Assembly: GCA_963693305.1 (NCBI GenBank)
Contig: OY855904.1
Span: 15,585,496 to 15,649,495, forward strand
DNA from: Meandrina meandrites
Taxonomy: Eukaryota > Cnidaria > Anthozoa > Scleractinia > Meandrinidae
DNA length: 64,000 nt
Direction of reading: 5' to 3'
The position numbers were made by a program, and so were the translations under genes. The notes beneath the pieces were generated by a model, which saw only the letters and a program-made list of their open reading frames with translations, made no database searches and was not told the origin of the DNA. Below, piece by piece: positions 25,466-35,583 of this stretch. Positions within the stretch are counted from its first letter, which is position 1. Every line of letters begins with the position of its first letter.

Positions 25466-26524
25466 TTACAGATCAGAACAGTCAACTATGACTTTGATGA
25501 ACATTGCGTCATCCTTAATATAGGCGTGCCTGTTAAGTTCTGCAAGCGGGAAAAACAACGGACATCCACTGGCGATATTGGTTTCTCTTCTTGGTCTCTG
25601 GAAGGAGGAGCTGTTTGGATCAGGTCGGAAGGAATCGATCACGTGCTCCACATTATTCTGATCCAGCAACATAAAGGTGACCTTCTGTCTAAATGGCCAG
25701 CGGAGAAGTGCATCATATTCTCCACGCATGATTACGAAAAAAAGCGAGATGTGCGTGCCCTTGCCCATTCCGTCGCCATTTAAATAAATGCGTGCGCGCA
25801 TTTTGTAGCCATAACGATTTGTGTAGAATGGAGGACTGTAGAAGGACTTCTCCGGTTCGTTGAAGGAATCATATATTTTGGCTGCGACGTCAGAAATCCT
25901 CCAAAGGAGAACACCATCAAAACTGTCAGGGTTTTGGTCTCTGTTGCTTTGCAAACCAGCACTTGGCGGCGTGTTCTGCGTTCTCAGTGCTTCTCCCATC
26001 GATTCTACTTTTGCCTGTAGCCTACGTAAAGTTTCTTTGTAATTCTCGTCTTGCCTCTTTAGCCATACGATCTCGTTATTTTGCTCTTGAATGGCTTGAT
26101 TTGCTTCAACAAGCAGAAGTTCGTGGTTTGCAAACTTGTCTTCCATGTGACGTAGTGTCAGCTTAAACTCATTCAACGCCTCTCGTACTTGCTGATACTG
26201 GCCTTGTAGGGAACTCTGTTGTCCAACAGGAAGTGAATCCGGCTCAACCAAATTATCCTCGACTTGTATCAATCGAGATCTTAAGTCATGAAGCTCATCC
26301 TGAATGGTTCCGTTTTCACGCACGACTGCTGTGACTTGTGACACAAGCTGAGAGACTGTAGTCTTCATTCGATCCATCACTGCAATTCCCTCTCTCAGAG
26401 GTTGTATCTCGTTAACATAGCATCCAACTTGGTCCCTTAAACTAAAGAAAAAGCGGGCCAGAAGGTTGAGGTGAAAGGACACCAAGGTCTGCTCATGATG
26501 ACGTTTCTCGCTACGTCTCATGTC
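25466..26524 (-). CDS. TRAF gene B terminal exon: coiled coil and TRAF/MATH domain
   Basis: Open exon of 352 codons plus stop, acceptor TTTCAG|GAC at phase 0. The first part (about residues 30-190) is coiled coil, for example MDRMKTTVSQLVSQVTAVV and VESMGEALRTQ. TRAF-C starts at SFDGVLLWRISDVAAKIYD and includes FYTNRYGYKMRARIYLNGDG, GKGTHISLFFVIMRG, DALLRWPFRQ, VTFMLLDQ and ASGCPLFFPL. It ends DDAMFIKVIVDCSDL. There is no internal stop or frameshift. Divergence from gene A is concentrated in the coiled coil. Confidence 0.9.
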   Translation of the reverse strand, partial: DMRRSEKRHHEQTLVSFHLNLLARFFFSLRDQVGCYVNEIQPLREGIAVMDRMKTTVSQLVSQVTAVVRENGTIQDELHDLRSRLIQVEDNLVEPDSLPVGQQSSLQGQYQQVREALNEFKLTLRHMEDKFANHELLLVEANQAIQEQNNEIVWLKRQDENYKETLRRLQAKVESMGEALRTQNTPPSAGLQSNRDQNPDSFDGVLLWRISDVAAKIYDSFNEPEKSFYSPPFYTNRYGYKMRARIYLNGDGMGKGTHISLFFVIMRGEYDALLRWPFRQKVTFMLLDQNNVEHVIDSFRPDPNSSSFQRPRRETNIASGCPLFFPLAELNRHAYIKDDAMFIKVIVDCSDL

Positions 26525-29447
26525 CTGAAATAGTCCAAAAATACACAGCTCATTAATAGACCAGAAGTTTATACAAAGAGGAAAGCTTAAGGATAAAAAA
26601 GACTCCTGAAGTTATTCCTGTTGACGGAACTAACTGCATGCCTTCATCCCAAAACAGTAGCAAAATTTTGGTTGTGAGAATATTGAGTATACAGACTCCC
26701 ATCAAACATGTGGACGTACATGCATGAACACATGAGTAGCGCATGAACTATTCTTACAAACGCGCAAAAGCTACTTTGCTTGCGGTGTAGTGCGATAAAT
26801 GCATCTCGACCTACCATACCAAACCAAACCATGCAATTAACAGTGTTTAGCTCAGAATGGCTATTTTCGATATACACCTGTGATGTATAAAGAACAATAA
26901 GAAAGAAAAGTCAAATAGAAAACAGTTCGATATTAAGAATGTATAGGTAAACAACCTGTTAAAAATTTTGAACTGTTTAAAATTTTTAACAGCTCTTTTG
27001 CCTATACATGCGTTAATATTGTATTAGACGAAATGTTTATTAAACAGTAGCAATTTAAAACAAACAGGAAAGAACGCCTAACAAAAGCGGAATAATGTAG
27101 TATATCTGTCCAATTGGATGTGTTGTCGGCAATGTTTTATTTTTCCTGCGACTATTACCTCTTTGCTTTTGCACCCCAATGAGCGGAAAGGGCAAAACGC
27201 TATAGACCCTTCGCAATCCCCATTATCTGGATCGTGATGTTCTCGCAACTTTCCGCGAAGTATGTCTTTCTTGTTGCAAAGGGTGCAGGAAATGGGATAA
27301 GACTGACAATCCTTTTTTATATGATCCTGTAATAAATAATTTGTAAGATAAGTGGTTAGAAGAAAACAAACAAGAAACAATGGAAGGAAGGAAAGGGGGC
27401 AGCGAGGCAGCGACGGTCGGTGGATTGATGGTTGAATTGGTAAGCAAAAAAAAAAAACGAGAACAACAACAACTCTTCAAACAAATCGATCAAGTGAAGT
27501 GCAATTTTCAAGGTGTTGCAAAGCAGTCAACATACCTCCAAACCAACAAAAGGCATTTCTTCGCTGCAGTAGGTACACTCTGCGCTCCTTTGGGTGCATT
27601 CCTTTTCAAGATGTCCCGCTAGTTTGTATTTCAATACTTTTTCTTCGCACTTATCACACGGCATCTCCACGTACTCGCATTCAGCGATGTGCTCCTTTAA
27701 AAGCAAGGTTCCATTTAATGAAAAGCATATGTTTAATCTTTGTTTTATTCTTGGTCATTTGTTAAAAGACGATCTATAAACTTTATTTATCTACATCCAA
27801 GAAATTTTACGGGAAGTCACGAAAAGCAGTTGGATAATTGGAGATTCGCTCATTTGAACATACAAGATATCTCGCTGTGTTCCATTGGTAACAGAAAATA
27901 ATAAAGTACTTATACTTTATGCTGGTTTACAACGATGAGGAGTTCCAGGAGAAATTTTGGAGGGATCTGATGAAAGGAAAGGCATTCGAATACAAGTGAC
28001 TAGAAGGCGATTATCACTTTAACGTCCTTATCCAAAGTTAACAACAAAACAACTAGGTAATAGATATTCTAGTACGCATGTCAGGAACAACTTTCCTAAT
28101 ATGGCCTTAACTGACTAACCTCCAGTTTGGTTATTTTATCTTCCCAGGCACAACCGCGTTCGTTATTCAAGCAATGAACTGTTAAACTTCGAATTTCCTT
28201 TCCCACGTATCTATCAGGGAAGACCTGTGGTATATAAAACGAAATACTTCTCTCATAATCATAAATAATTCAGCAAGTCAAATACACAATTTACAATCTT
28301 TTTCTCTGTGCACTCCTTAAATTTACGGTTCCAACTAGAGTGTTTCATCGCGTTAATTATTTTAAAACAACAAGAATTTCGTAAAAAAACACACGCTATA
28401 AAACAATGCCTACATCGTGACATATCTCCTATAAAATGGTTCATCGTGGTTCATTGTTCACTGTAGAGCACGTTTTTATTTTATCGTTATAAATACGGTT
28501 TTCAGCCAACGTGAATATGCCTTATTTGAGGATCGTTGTATCTACCTCACACTGTTGGAATTCTTCGTCATCAGCTATGCATTTGTAGACCGTTTCGCTG
28601 CTGAAAAATGAAAAGTCAGACAATATCTAATCTTGAGCCACGGTCAAGAGTGAAAGGCACTTGGACAGGGACGGTATTAAGAAACATCTGGATAGATTGA
28701 TGAACTCTACTCGTGAAGTACACGTTTCGCGCGAATAGAATTATATTACAATGATTTCAGGGTTACTGGTACACCCCTAATTTTTCGGCTGAGACTGCGC
28801 GTTCTTATTTTTTACGATTTGAGGCTGAGAACGTTTCTCTTCTAAACCAAATTCATTTTTTAAGATTTCGGCAGCAATACAGTGCGGTCTTCAACAAACA
28901 GAACAAAGGAAGATTAACTGACATCAAGTTATTTTTAACCTCCATTGCGTTATTATTCATCACGCACAGCCAATATCATGGCCCACGACCTGGTCTAAAG
29001 TCACGGTCACTCAGTTTTTTTTCTTTTTACAGTGTGTTATATTAGGTCTGTTAGGTGAGCTATTCTTGTAACTCTTTAATATACTTGTTTAAGTACTTTT
29101 TCTTTTGTAATAGCTTATAACCCCAAACTTAAGGTGCACCATGTTGCCTAGAACGATTTTGACCAAAACCCAGCAGAACTAAGGTAGCTTAAGATGTAAC
29201 GAAACTAGCCATTTATCCACATCGCTCAATCTTTTCAAGTCATGTGTAAATGACGAGCATTTGTCATACGAATCATTTTTAGCACCACAAAGTTAACATA
29301 CCATTTGAGGTTTTCCAAACAGCCTTGGCAATAAAAATGAGCGCACGGCGTTTGTAGTGGGTCACGCAACACAAATTTACACTGTCTGCATATGTACTTG
29401 GGTGAAATATGTTTCAGATCGCTCTTGGAGAGTTGATAGCCTGCCAT
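25466..29447 (-). CDS. TRAF-family signalling adaptor, gene B
   Basis: Paralogue of gene A in tandem on the same strand, about 5.7 kb away. Exons: 29,302-29,447; 28,546-28,600; 28,120-28,224; 27,536-27,695; 27,159-27,326; 25,466-26,524. Exon phases match gene A throughout. The start is the ATG of MAGYQLSKSDLKH; six codons upstream another ATG (29,465) is possible. RING: CRQC, CAHFYCQGC, then CIADD in exon 2. Exon 3 (VFPDRYVGKEIRSL) has the same 105-nt length as in A. Zinc-finger exon 5 (168 nt) corresponds to A exons 5 and 6 joined. The last exon holds coiled coil and TRAF-C. Exon 4 is 160 nt, one base too long, and breaks the frame. Corrected length would be about 563 residues. The role in NF-kB/JNK-type signalling is inferred from the family. 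Confidence 0.85.
26930..27018. repeat. Compact hairpin in TRAF gene B intron 5
   Basis: The arms 'atgtataggtaaacaacctg' + 'ttaaaaatttt' (26,939-26,969) and their near reverse complement (26,979-27,009) enclose a 9-nt loop. Pairing continues outward through 'atattaa' with a small bulge, about 40 nt per arm with a few mismatches. It could be a minimal fold-back element or a small-RNA precursor. The sequence alone does not decide. Confidence 0.55.
27536..27695 (-). pseudogene. TRAF gene B exon 4 with one-base insertion
   Basis: 160 nt between acceptor CTTTTAAAG and donor GTATGT. The entry frame reads EHIAECEYVEMP, then an extra C (CCC where CC is needed) causes GTG TGA. Skipping one C restores CDKCEEKVLKYKLAGHLEKE and CTYCSEEMPFVGLE through to the donor. 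The gene A counterpart reads EHEQICEFVEIPC. This is therefore a single-base insertion inside a zinc-finger exon. Confidence 0.8.
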
Positions 29448-29465
29448 ATCGGTGTTCAAATTCAC

Positions 29466-29830
29466 GATTCCCTCTTATCTCCAACTGAATGGTGATGTGT
29501 GTTGAAGAATCTTCAGTCCTACCTTGACGAAATCGTCAAAGACCTATTAGCAAGACAAAAATTATCCTTATGAATGCTTAAAAAGTCAAGAAAGCACCCT
29601 GATTGAATTTGGGATGGACCGTTCGGCAAATTTTTGAGTGGGGAAGATTGGGGGTGGGGGTAGGTGGTCAGTTTACAAAAAGTAATGATGCACGGGAAAA
29701 GTTGAGGGAAAAATGTGCACAGTGAAACTGAGCTGGAACAAATTATGTCAATCACTGCCAAAAGTAAAATTCAAAGAATTTTTCTTTCCGAACCTCGCCT
29801 CCTCCTCAACAATAAAACATTTCGAGCACA
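29466..29830. other. 5' flank of TRAF gene B
   Basis: Upstream of the gene B start codon (transcription leftward). It contains a G-rich stretch 'gattgggggtgggggtagg' at about 29,645-29,665. No clear TATA box was seen in minus orientation. The promoter is not resolved. Confidence 0.3.
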
Positions 29831-30180
29831 ATATGCGAGTGTACAATATGCGAGCCAGATTCCCTAATCCCAATAGAAGGCTAACCGCAAGCTACCTAAA
29901 CGAATTGTAGGCTAACCGGAGTGCTTTTTCAGTTTTAGGCAAACCGGGAGTTTTTTTAGACTAACCAATGTGTTTTTTAGGCTAACCGAAATGGCTCGCA
30001 TAACTTGCATGACTCGCGAGCCATGTGAACCGTGCAAGCCAGAAATCCCTCCCAATATAAAAGCTAACTGCAAGCTACCTAAGCTAACTTTAGGTTAACC
30101 AGAATACTATTTAGGCTAACCGGAGTGCTATTTAGACTATATTTAGGCTAACCGGAATGGCTCGCACATTGTAAAGGCCC
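29830..30180. repeat. GGCTAACCGGAGTGC-type minisatellite, copy 2
   Basis: Degenerate tandem units of 'aggctaaccggagtgctttt' with 'gaaatggctcgcataacttg'. Same family and orientation as 1,075-1,400, even sharing the lead-in 'caatatgcgagccag'. Confidence 0.65.
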
Positions 30181-30489
30181 ATTACCTTCACACACTTCGC
30201 AGACTACGAGAACTAGAGTTTCGATAGAGTTGAATAGTATAATAATAGCGAGAATGTTCCTTTTAGAATAGCGGCTTATCCTCTTTGGCCTCATGACAGG
30301 ACAGCGTTATTGAGTCAACTGGAATTGATAATCGCGATTGGGAAAAAGAAAATATCGATGGTACGGAGGAGATTGCCGATCATGAAATTGTATCACAACA
30401 TTCCAACTAATCACTGACTAATTTAGTACAATCTACGTCTCGTTCTTTTGGTAAATAAAATGCACTTTGCACTTTGGAAAGTCGTTTAT

Positions 30490-30697
30490 AATAAAAATTA
30501 CCAATACCTGTTTTCAATTCTAAGCGAGCAAAGGATATAGGCAAAGTTGAAACGCCTCAAAGCGTCAAGTACGTACCAAATACAAAACAGCTCTGCGAAT
30601 GTACATGTGAATGTCAACTGATTCTCGTCGAGATGGACGCACACAAAAACAGTTGTGACTTACACTACAGCATGCCGGGATAGGGAAAAGTCCCTAC
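30490..30697 (-). repeat. Hairpin-plus-box dispersed family, copy E
   Basis: On the minus strand: an imperfect hairpin 'agggacttttccctatcccg' followed by GCATGC, then about 150 bp later the box 'gaaaacaggtattggtaat' (30,499-30,520). It is the most diverged of the five copies. Spacing and order match copies A-D. Confidence 0.5.
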
Positions 30698-30699
30698 TT

Positions 30700-31570
30700 A
30701 AGATCATTAGTTGGTCGATCATGCAAATTCACATAAACTTTCGCTTTCACAATGATTTAGTGTTGCAAGAATCTTGCAACGGAACTGCAAAGAAACAAAC
30801 GGCGACTACTGTACTAAGTAATTCAACTGACGTTGATCGACTTGCAGCGAAGAACTTTCGTTTTATATCGAACTAAATCCCAACAATCACAGACAGCCAC
30901 CCTCGCAACTGCGCTGTAAACAATCAGTGGGCAACTCAATATAAATATGAAATGCACCCCGACACACTGCAACCCGGCTTAGTAATTGAAATAACCGTAA
31001 GAATTCGCAGGCTGTAAATGATATGAAGTCATGAAGGCCACTCCATGTTTGATTGGTAGGTATTTTCAGAGAATTTGTTAGTGAGCTGTAATGTCTGTAA
31101 TTATAAATGCACGCAACAGGAGATGCAGTTCAGTTCTACGTTTCCATAATTTGCATAATAATAATAACAAACCTTTTCTTTTAATACCCTCTAAATCTCA
31201 GAAGCGTAAATATCTCGAGATGGTGTGTCTATTTTGCATTTATTTCTTTACTCTGGGCGAGAAAAAACCTTCTCTTCGTGAACTCAGGGAGAAGAGTGGG
31301 CTCATTTTTCCGAAAGGTGACTGGGTTAATATAGCCTGCGAACGCAGACGTATTTCCGGCTGTCGCTTGTCTCCGCCGATATCGAACCCTGCCCCGGCGT
31401 TTAAAAACTGCAATACAATGGGCTCGTCAACGGCTATTTTAGGTGCTCACCCAAGGGGGGAAAATTCCCTCATTTTATTTCCATATAGAGCAATTTAGCG
31501 GACGTACAGTAGGGGAAAATACCGAGGTTGCCAACGAACTGTCGAGAGGAGCTGGGAATAAGCATAAATG
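30700..31570. other. No supported gene
   Basis: Short plus-strand ORFs (30,655-30,876; 31,091-31,498) lack domains, splice evidence or compositional bias. Nothing further identified. Confidence 0.35.
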
Positions 31571-31583
31571 TTCTTACTACGTA

Positions 31584-31842
31584 TACAACCCCCGTCAAAA
31601 ATGTTAGGAAGGTTTCTTATTCCTCTCTACCCCTCCCCCTTATTCAACGTTGAGGTATACCAAGAGACTTCAATCACACCATATTGTCTATCACGAATGT
31701 TCACTAAAACTTCAACATTGATATGGGGTAGAGGGGGGCTCATAAACACTTTGTGTGTACCTACAGATTAGATCCATTTAAATGTTGTTGAAATCAAGGC
31801 GTTCATTTTCGACCTTCCCAACTATTTTTGTCGGGGGTTGTA
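31584..31842. mobile_element. 259-bp MITE with TA-flanked 28-bp inverted ends
   Basis: The left end TACAACCCCCGTCAAAAATG (31,584-31,603) continues with TTAGGAAGG. The right end is its reverse complement with few changes (TACAACCCCCGACAAAAATA reading inward from 31,842). The TA duplication and size fit a Tc1/mariner-derived MITE. No ORF. Confidence 0.75.
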
Positions 31843-32349
31843 GTTACATATTGTTTTGTCATTCCAACCGTTTGGAAGAATAAGGCGAGGAAAAAATTGT
31901 TATAGCCGCAAAGCTTTCGGAACCTCTTTAACTGGAAAAGTAGTTGTATTTCAAAGTAATTTCATAATGTTAGAAAAAAATTAGGACCACTCGTTGACTT
32001 CCCTAAGCAATATGTTCTTTCTTTGTGCATGGAGGACGTGTGGAGTGAACAATCACGCTACATGAAATTTAGTATCTCGGCAAATTTCGGGACATCAGAA
32101 TAATTTAAAAGGTGCAAAACAGAAAAAATCCTTGAATTGCATTCAGAAAAGTATCTGGCATTCTTAAATCTCCGAGATGCTCATTTGGGCCATGTTTATA
32201 TCATTCACGAGATACGTAACTGCCAGATCCCATTGATGTTACAACATTCATCGTGTACGGAGTTGGGTCTGAGGTTGTGCTTAAAGCTGTACAACAATCT
32301 CAGCTGATGTGGCCACATCCATGTGCTATTAGTCCATCATGCCCAGGAC

Positions 32350-32575
32350 GGGGGAGGGGGGGGAGGGTACTCTGTTAATATTTTGGCGAGGGTGTGCCGC
32401 AGGGATTCTGAAACACTTACTCTATTCCAGACCAAATTTTTCATTCATTGGTCAGTTTCCCGATAAATTATACCCTATTCTATACCAAAACTCCCTGATT
32501 TCTATAAACCATCCCGGACTGCTTAAAACCATACCCTTCACAGCGGCACACACCTATACGGCCAAGGGAGGCGTT
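32350..32575. mobile_element. GGGGGTACTCCCC-type element, diverged copy 2
   Basis: Begins 'ggaggggggggagggtactc', includes 'ggtgtgccgcaggg', and ends 'gcggcacacacctatacggc' in the reverse orientation of the start of the 23,929 element. Internal phrases 'ctattccagaccaaat' and 'taccctattctataccaaa' correspond to that element's 'ggtctgaaaacgggtat' units read on the other strand. Confidence 0.5.
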
Positions 32576-32669
32576 TCTTCAGTTGCGTGATTCTGCCGGT
32601 ATCTAAGATGGATGTTTTCAGGGATGCCGGTTCTGGTCGTGGGGGCTCATTCGAGCCTCCCGAGCCCTC

Positions 32670-32671
<2 letters not shown>

Positions 32672-32762
<91 letters not shown>
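32672..32762. repeat. (AAT)n microsatellite
   Basis: About 30 uninterrupted AAT/ATA units. Long homopolymer-residue ORFs on both strands here are artefacts of the repeat. Confidence 0.97.
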
Positions 32763-32764
32763 TA

Positions 32765-33600
32765 CTATATACTTCCCGGCCCAGCGACAAGACATAATGA
32801 CAAAGACCTCAAAGATTTGTTTTCCTCTGACTATACCACCTAGGAGTGCATACTTATTACACAGCATCATTTGTTTCGCATCTGCATGTTCCGCCGTCTC
32901 TTTCAAGTTCATTGTTATTACCTCATTTACCTTTCTGTTTATTTATCCTCTGTAAAATCCCATTTCCCTCAGCTCTTGCTTAAAGTGGTCGATCGACATA
33001 AAACCAAACAAAACTCAACAATAAGTAGTCAAGTCAAGTTCTCCATATTAACAAACTCAATGTAAGACTCAAACATGAATCGCATGCGCAGTAGAAACGA
33101 CCAGAGCTTGTCTGCACTGGATTCCTCGGGAGTGTGTATAGGGGCAATAGGGCAATAAATTAAGAGAAACTATATCTTTCGAAAAGACTGACAATAGTGC
33201 TCAATTTCCTTATATGTTCAAATGTGCACGACAACGTTATTGGAAAAAAATAATGTAAACATTTACAAAATTATAAAAAAAAAATCAAGAAATTAAAATT
33301 TCCAGACGTGATTGATTTCTGGTGATTACAGTATTGCAAAGATAATTTCGTGTGAAAACGATTCGCGTGGGTATAAGAGTTCGTTTGCCCAATCAAACAA
33401 AAGAAAATGAAAGAGAACTGGGTTCGAGTCCCTGACTATACCGTGGTCCGCCCAACTTTCCACAGTTTTTTCTCATGCCTCGTGACAAAAAGAAGCGATG
33501 CCCAAGCCAAAAAGGAAAATGGCTACCTAGAAGAGAGAAAAATCTGGTACGAACAATTTTTCTGTTGCTCTGTCACTTAACAGACTTGAGTTTATTTAAC
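32765..33600. other. No supported gene
   Basis: AT-rich. A GGGTTCGAGTCCC phrase at 33,419-33,431 resembles a tRNA B box, but no cloverleaf or A box fits around it. Possibly a SINE relic. Confidence 0.35.
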
Positions 33601-34040
33601 TGATGTCTGAAAAAAGCTAGTTTCTGCTGATCGGTGAAGGTCTCTCGATCACTCGCTCCTCCGTTTCATCCGTCGCTAGAACGCATGTTCCACGCATATC
33701 GCGTCTGTTTCTTTTCTCGTTCCAACATTGGTTCCATCTTTATTTATTTTCTTATTCCATAGCTCGTTCGTTTCAGAGCTTTCTTTCCATCGTTTGCACA
33801 ATCGTTCGTTTCATCATATCCTCCATTCCTCCCTATTGCTTATTTCATCGCGCTTCTCGTCGCTCTCCGTCGCTTCGTTCGTTCACTCGCTTTGTACCGT
33901 TTAATCTATTCGGCTCATCCTGTCACTCGCTCCATGGCATCGCTTGCTTTATCGCTTGTTTCGTCGCTACGTCCAAAGCACTCCTGCGCTCATTCGGCTC
34001 GCTCACCGAATCGCGATTCAACGCTCGGTTTATCGCCGTT
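33590..34040. repeat. Degenerate pyrimidine-rich TCGCTCGTTTC array, left part
   Basis: Recurrent 'tcgctcgttc', 'tttcatcgct' and 'ctcgctccat' phrases with no fixed period. The same composition and phrases resume at 41,330-41,890 after the nested insertions, so the two are best read as halves of one array. Confidence 0.6.
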
Positions 34041-35583
34041 TAAGGTGGCTGAACACAGTTTTTGCACGCGCTCTGCGGTCGGCAAACAAAAACAAACATG
34101 GCTTCGATAGAGCAATGATTTAAATCATTTGTTCCATGCTGGATCTTTATGTGGTAGTTTTCTTCTTCTGTGTTGTAGAATTTTGTCGTTTGTTAGATCG
34201 AATGGAATATCAAAAGATGCAAGATGCAAAGAATCTAGCAATTTTCCAGGTTATGGTGAGAACCCAGGTAAATGCAGCGAATGCGTACTTGGTCACAAAA
34301 TGGAGATTGTTTGCTTTAGTGTCTTTAGTGGCTTTCTCGAAATTGCGCATATTTCTGAAGAACCACTCGTTACAAAATTTGTCAGGAAGATACTTCAAGA
34401 AGCAAGTAAGTAGATTGTTATCTGCAAAATGTCTGAAGTTTAACAGAGGAAATTTTAAATAATCCAGTTATCATTCAACAGTGGATAGCTAAAAACCTCT
34501 CCAGGCAAATTATAGAGAAAATCTAACGACTAAATAATATTACCATATTACCAATATTACCATATTACCATGTTACCATGGCAACGACACCCACGTCAAC
34601 GAAAATTTTCAAAATATGGAGGTCTACCCTTTTAACCTATTTAACAACAACACTTGCGCTTTATTTGCATGACCATAAAACATTACAGTATTGCAAAAGC
34701 ATAACAATAACAATAATAATAATAACAATAACAATAATTACAATAAAAAGTCATTAAACAAAACTAATCAAATAATCAGTGATCAAGAATTTGATAACAA
34801 TTTGTCTCTCATTTCAAAACAGGACGATATAAACTGCACTGATTGCATATTAACATAATAGTCAGTGGAGTTCATTAATTGCACAATCAAGGTTGAAATT
34901 GATAACTGCTTGGGATTCGAAATTACATTATCTATTTTGCTGAAAAAGTTGTCTCTAAGTGATGAATATCTTGGGCAATGAAATAGAAAATGGGTTTCAT
35001 CTTCAACATTATGTCCACAAATAGTGCATAGTCTGTCACTTCTGGGGATGTTGTTATATCTTCCTGTTTCAATCAGAAGTTTGTGATTACTTATTCTAAG
35101 TTTTACAAGTGTTTTTCGATTAGGATTTTTTCTAGTCAAATCTAAATAGGGCGAAGGTGTATAACTGTCTTTAAAAGTATTATAAAATTCTAGTTTTTGA
35201 GAATTACAAAGGGAATGTTTCCAATAGGCGATATATTTCTTTTTCATTTGATCTACAAAGTATGTTATCTTAGTGTCATCTAAAGTGTCATGATTAAAGT
35301 TTTTTGTTTTTTTTTTTTTTGTTTTTTTTTTACATTACAATGGAATATATATTTTTGGAGCTAATTAACAACATTACTCAGCCTTACCCTAAATTTAAAA
35401 TTAATTAATTATTGATATTACTCTCCTATACTGTAGGTAAAAAAAAAAAATCACAGTGACCACGAAAGCGAGTTACAGCGAACAAAACACGGAAGCATAT
35501 ATGAACACAAAAAAAAGGTTATAAATTATGGACGAGAAGGGATGAAGCAGACGTGCGCAAGTTGACATGCTCAGAATAGATAA

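Noticed and set aside
31091..31498. 135-codon plus ORF
   Set aside because: No domain, no splice signals, and composition like the flanking non-coding DNA.
32538..32912. Poly-Tyr / poly-Asn ORFs
   Set aside because: Produced by the (AAT)n microsatellite.
33419..33431. tRNA-like B box GGGTTCGAGTCCC
   Set aside because: No matching A box, anticodon arm or acceptor stem within tRNA distance.
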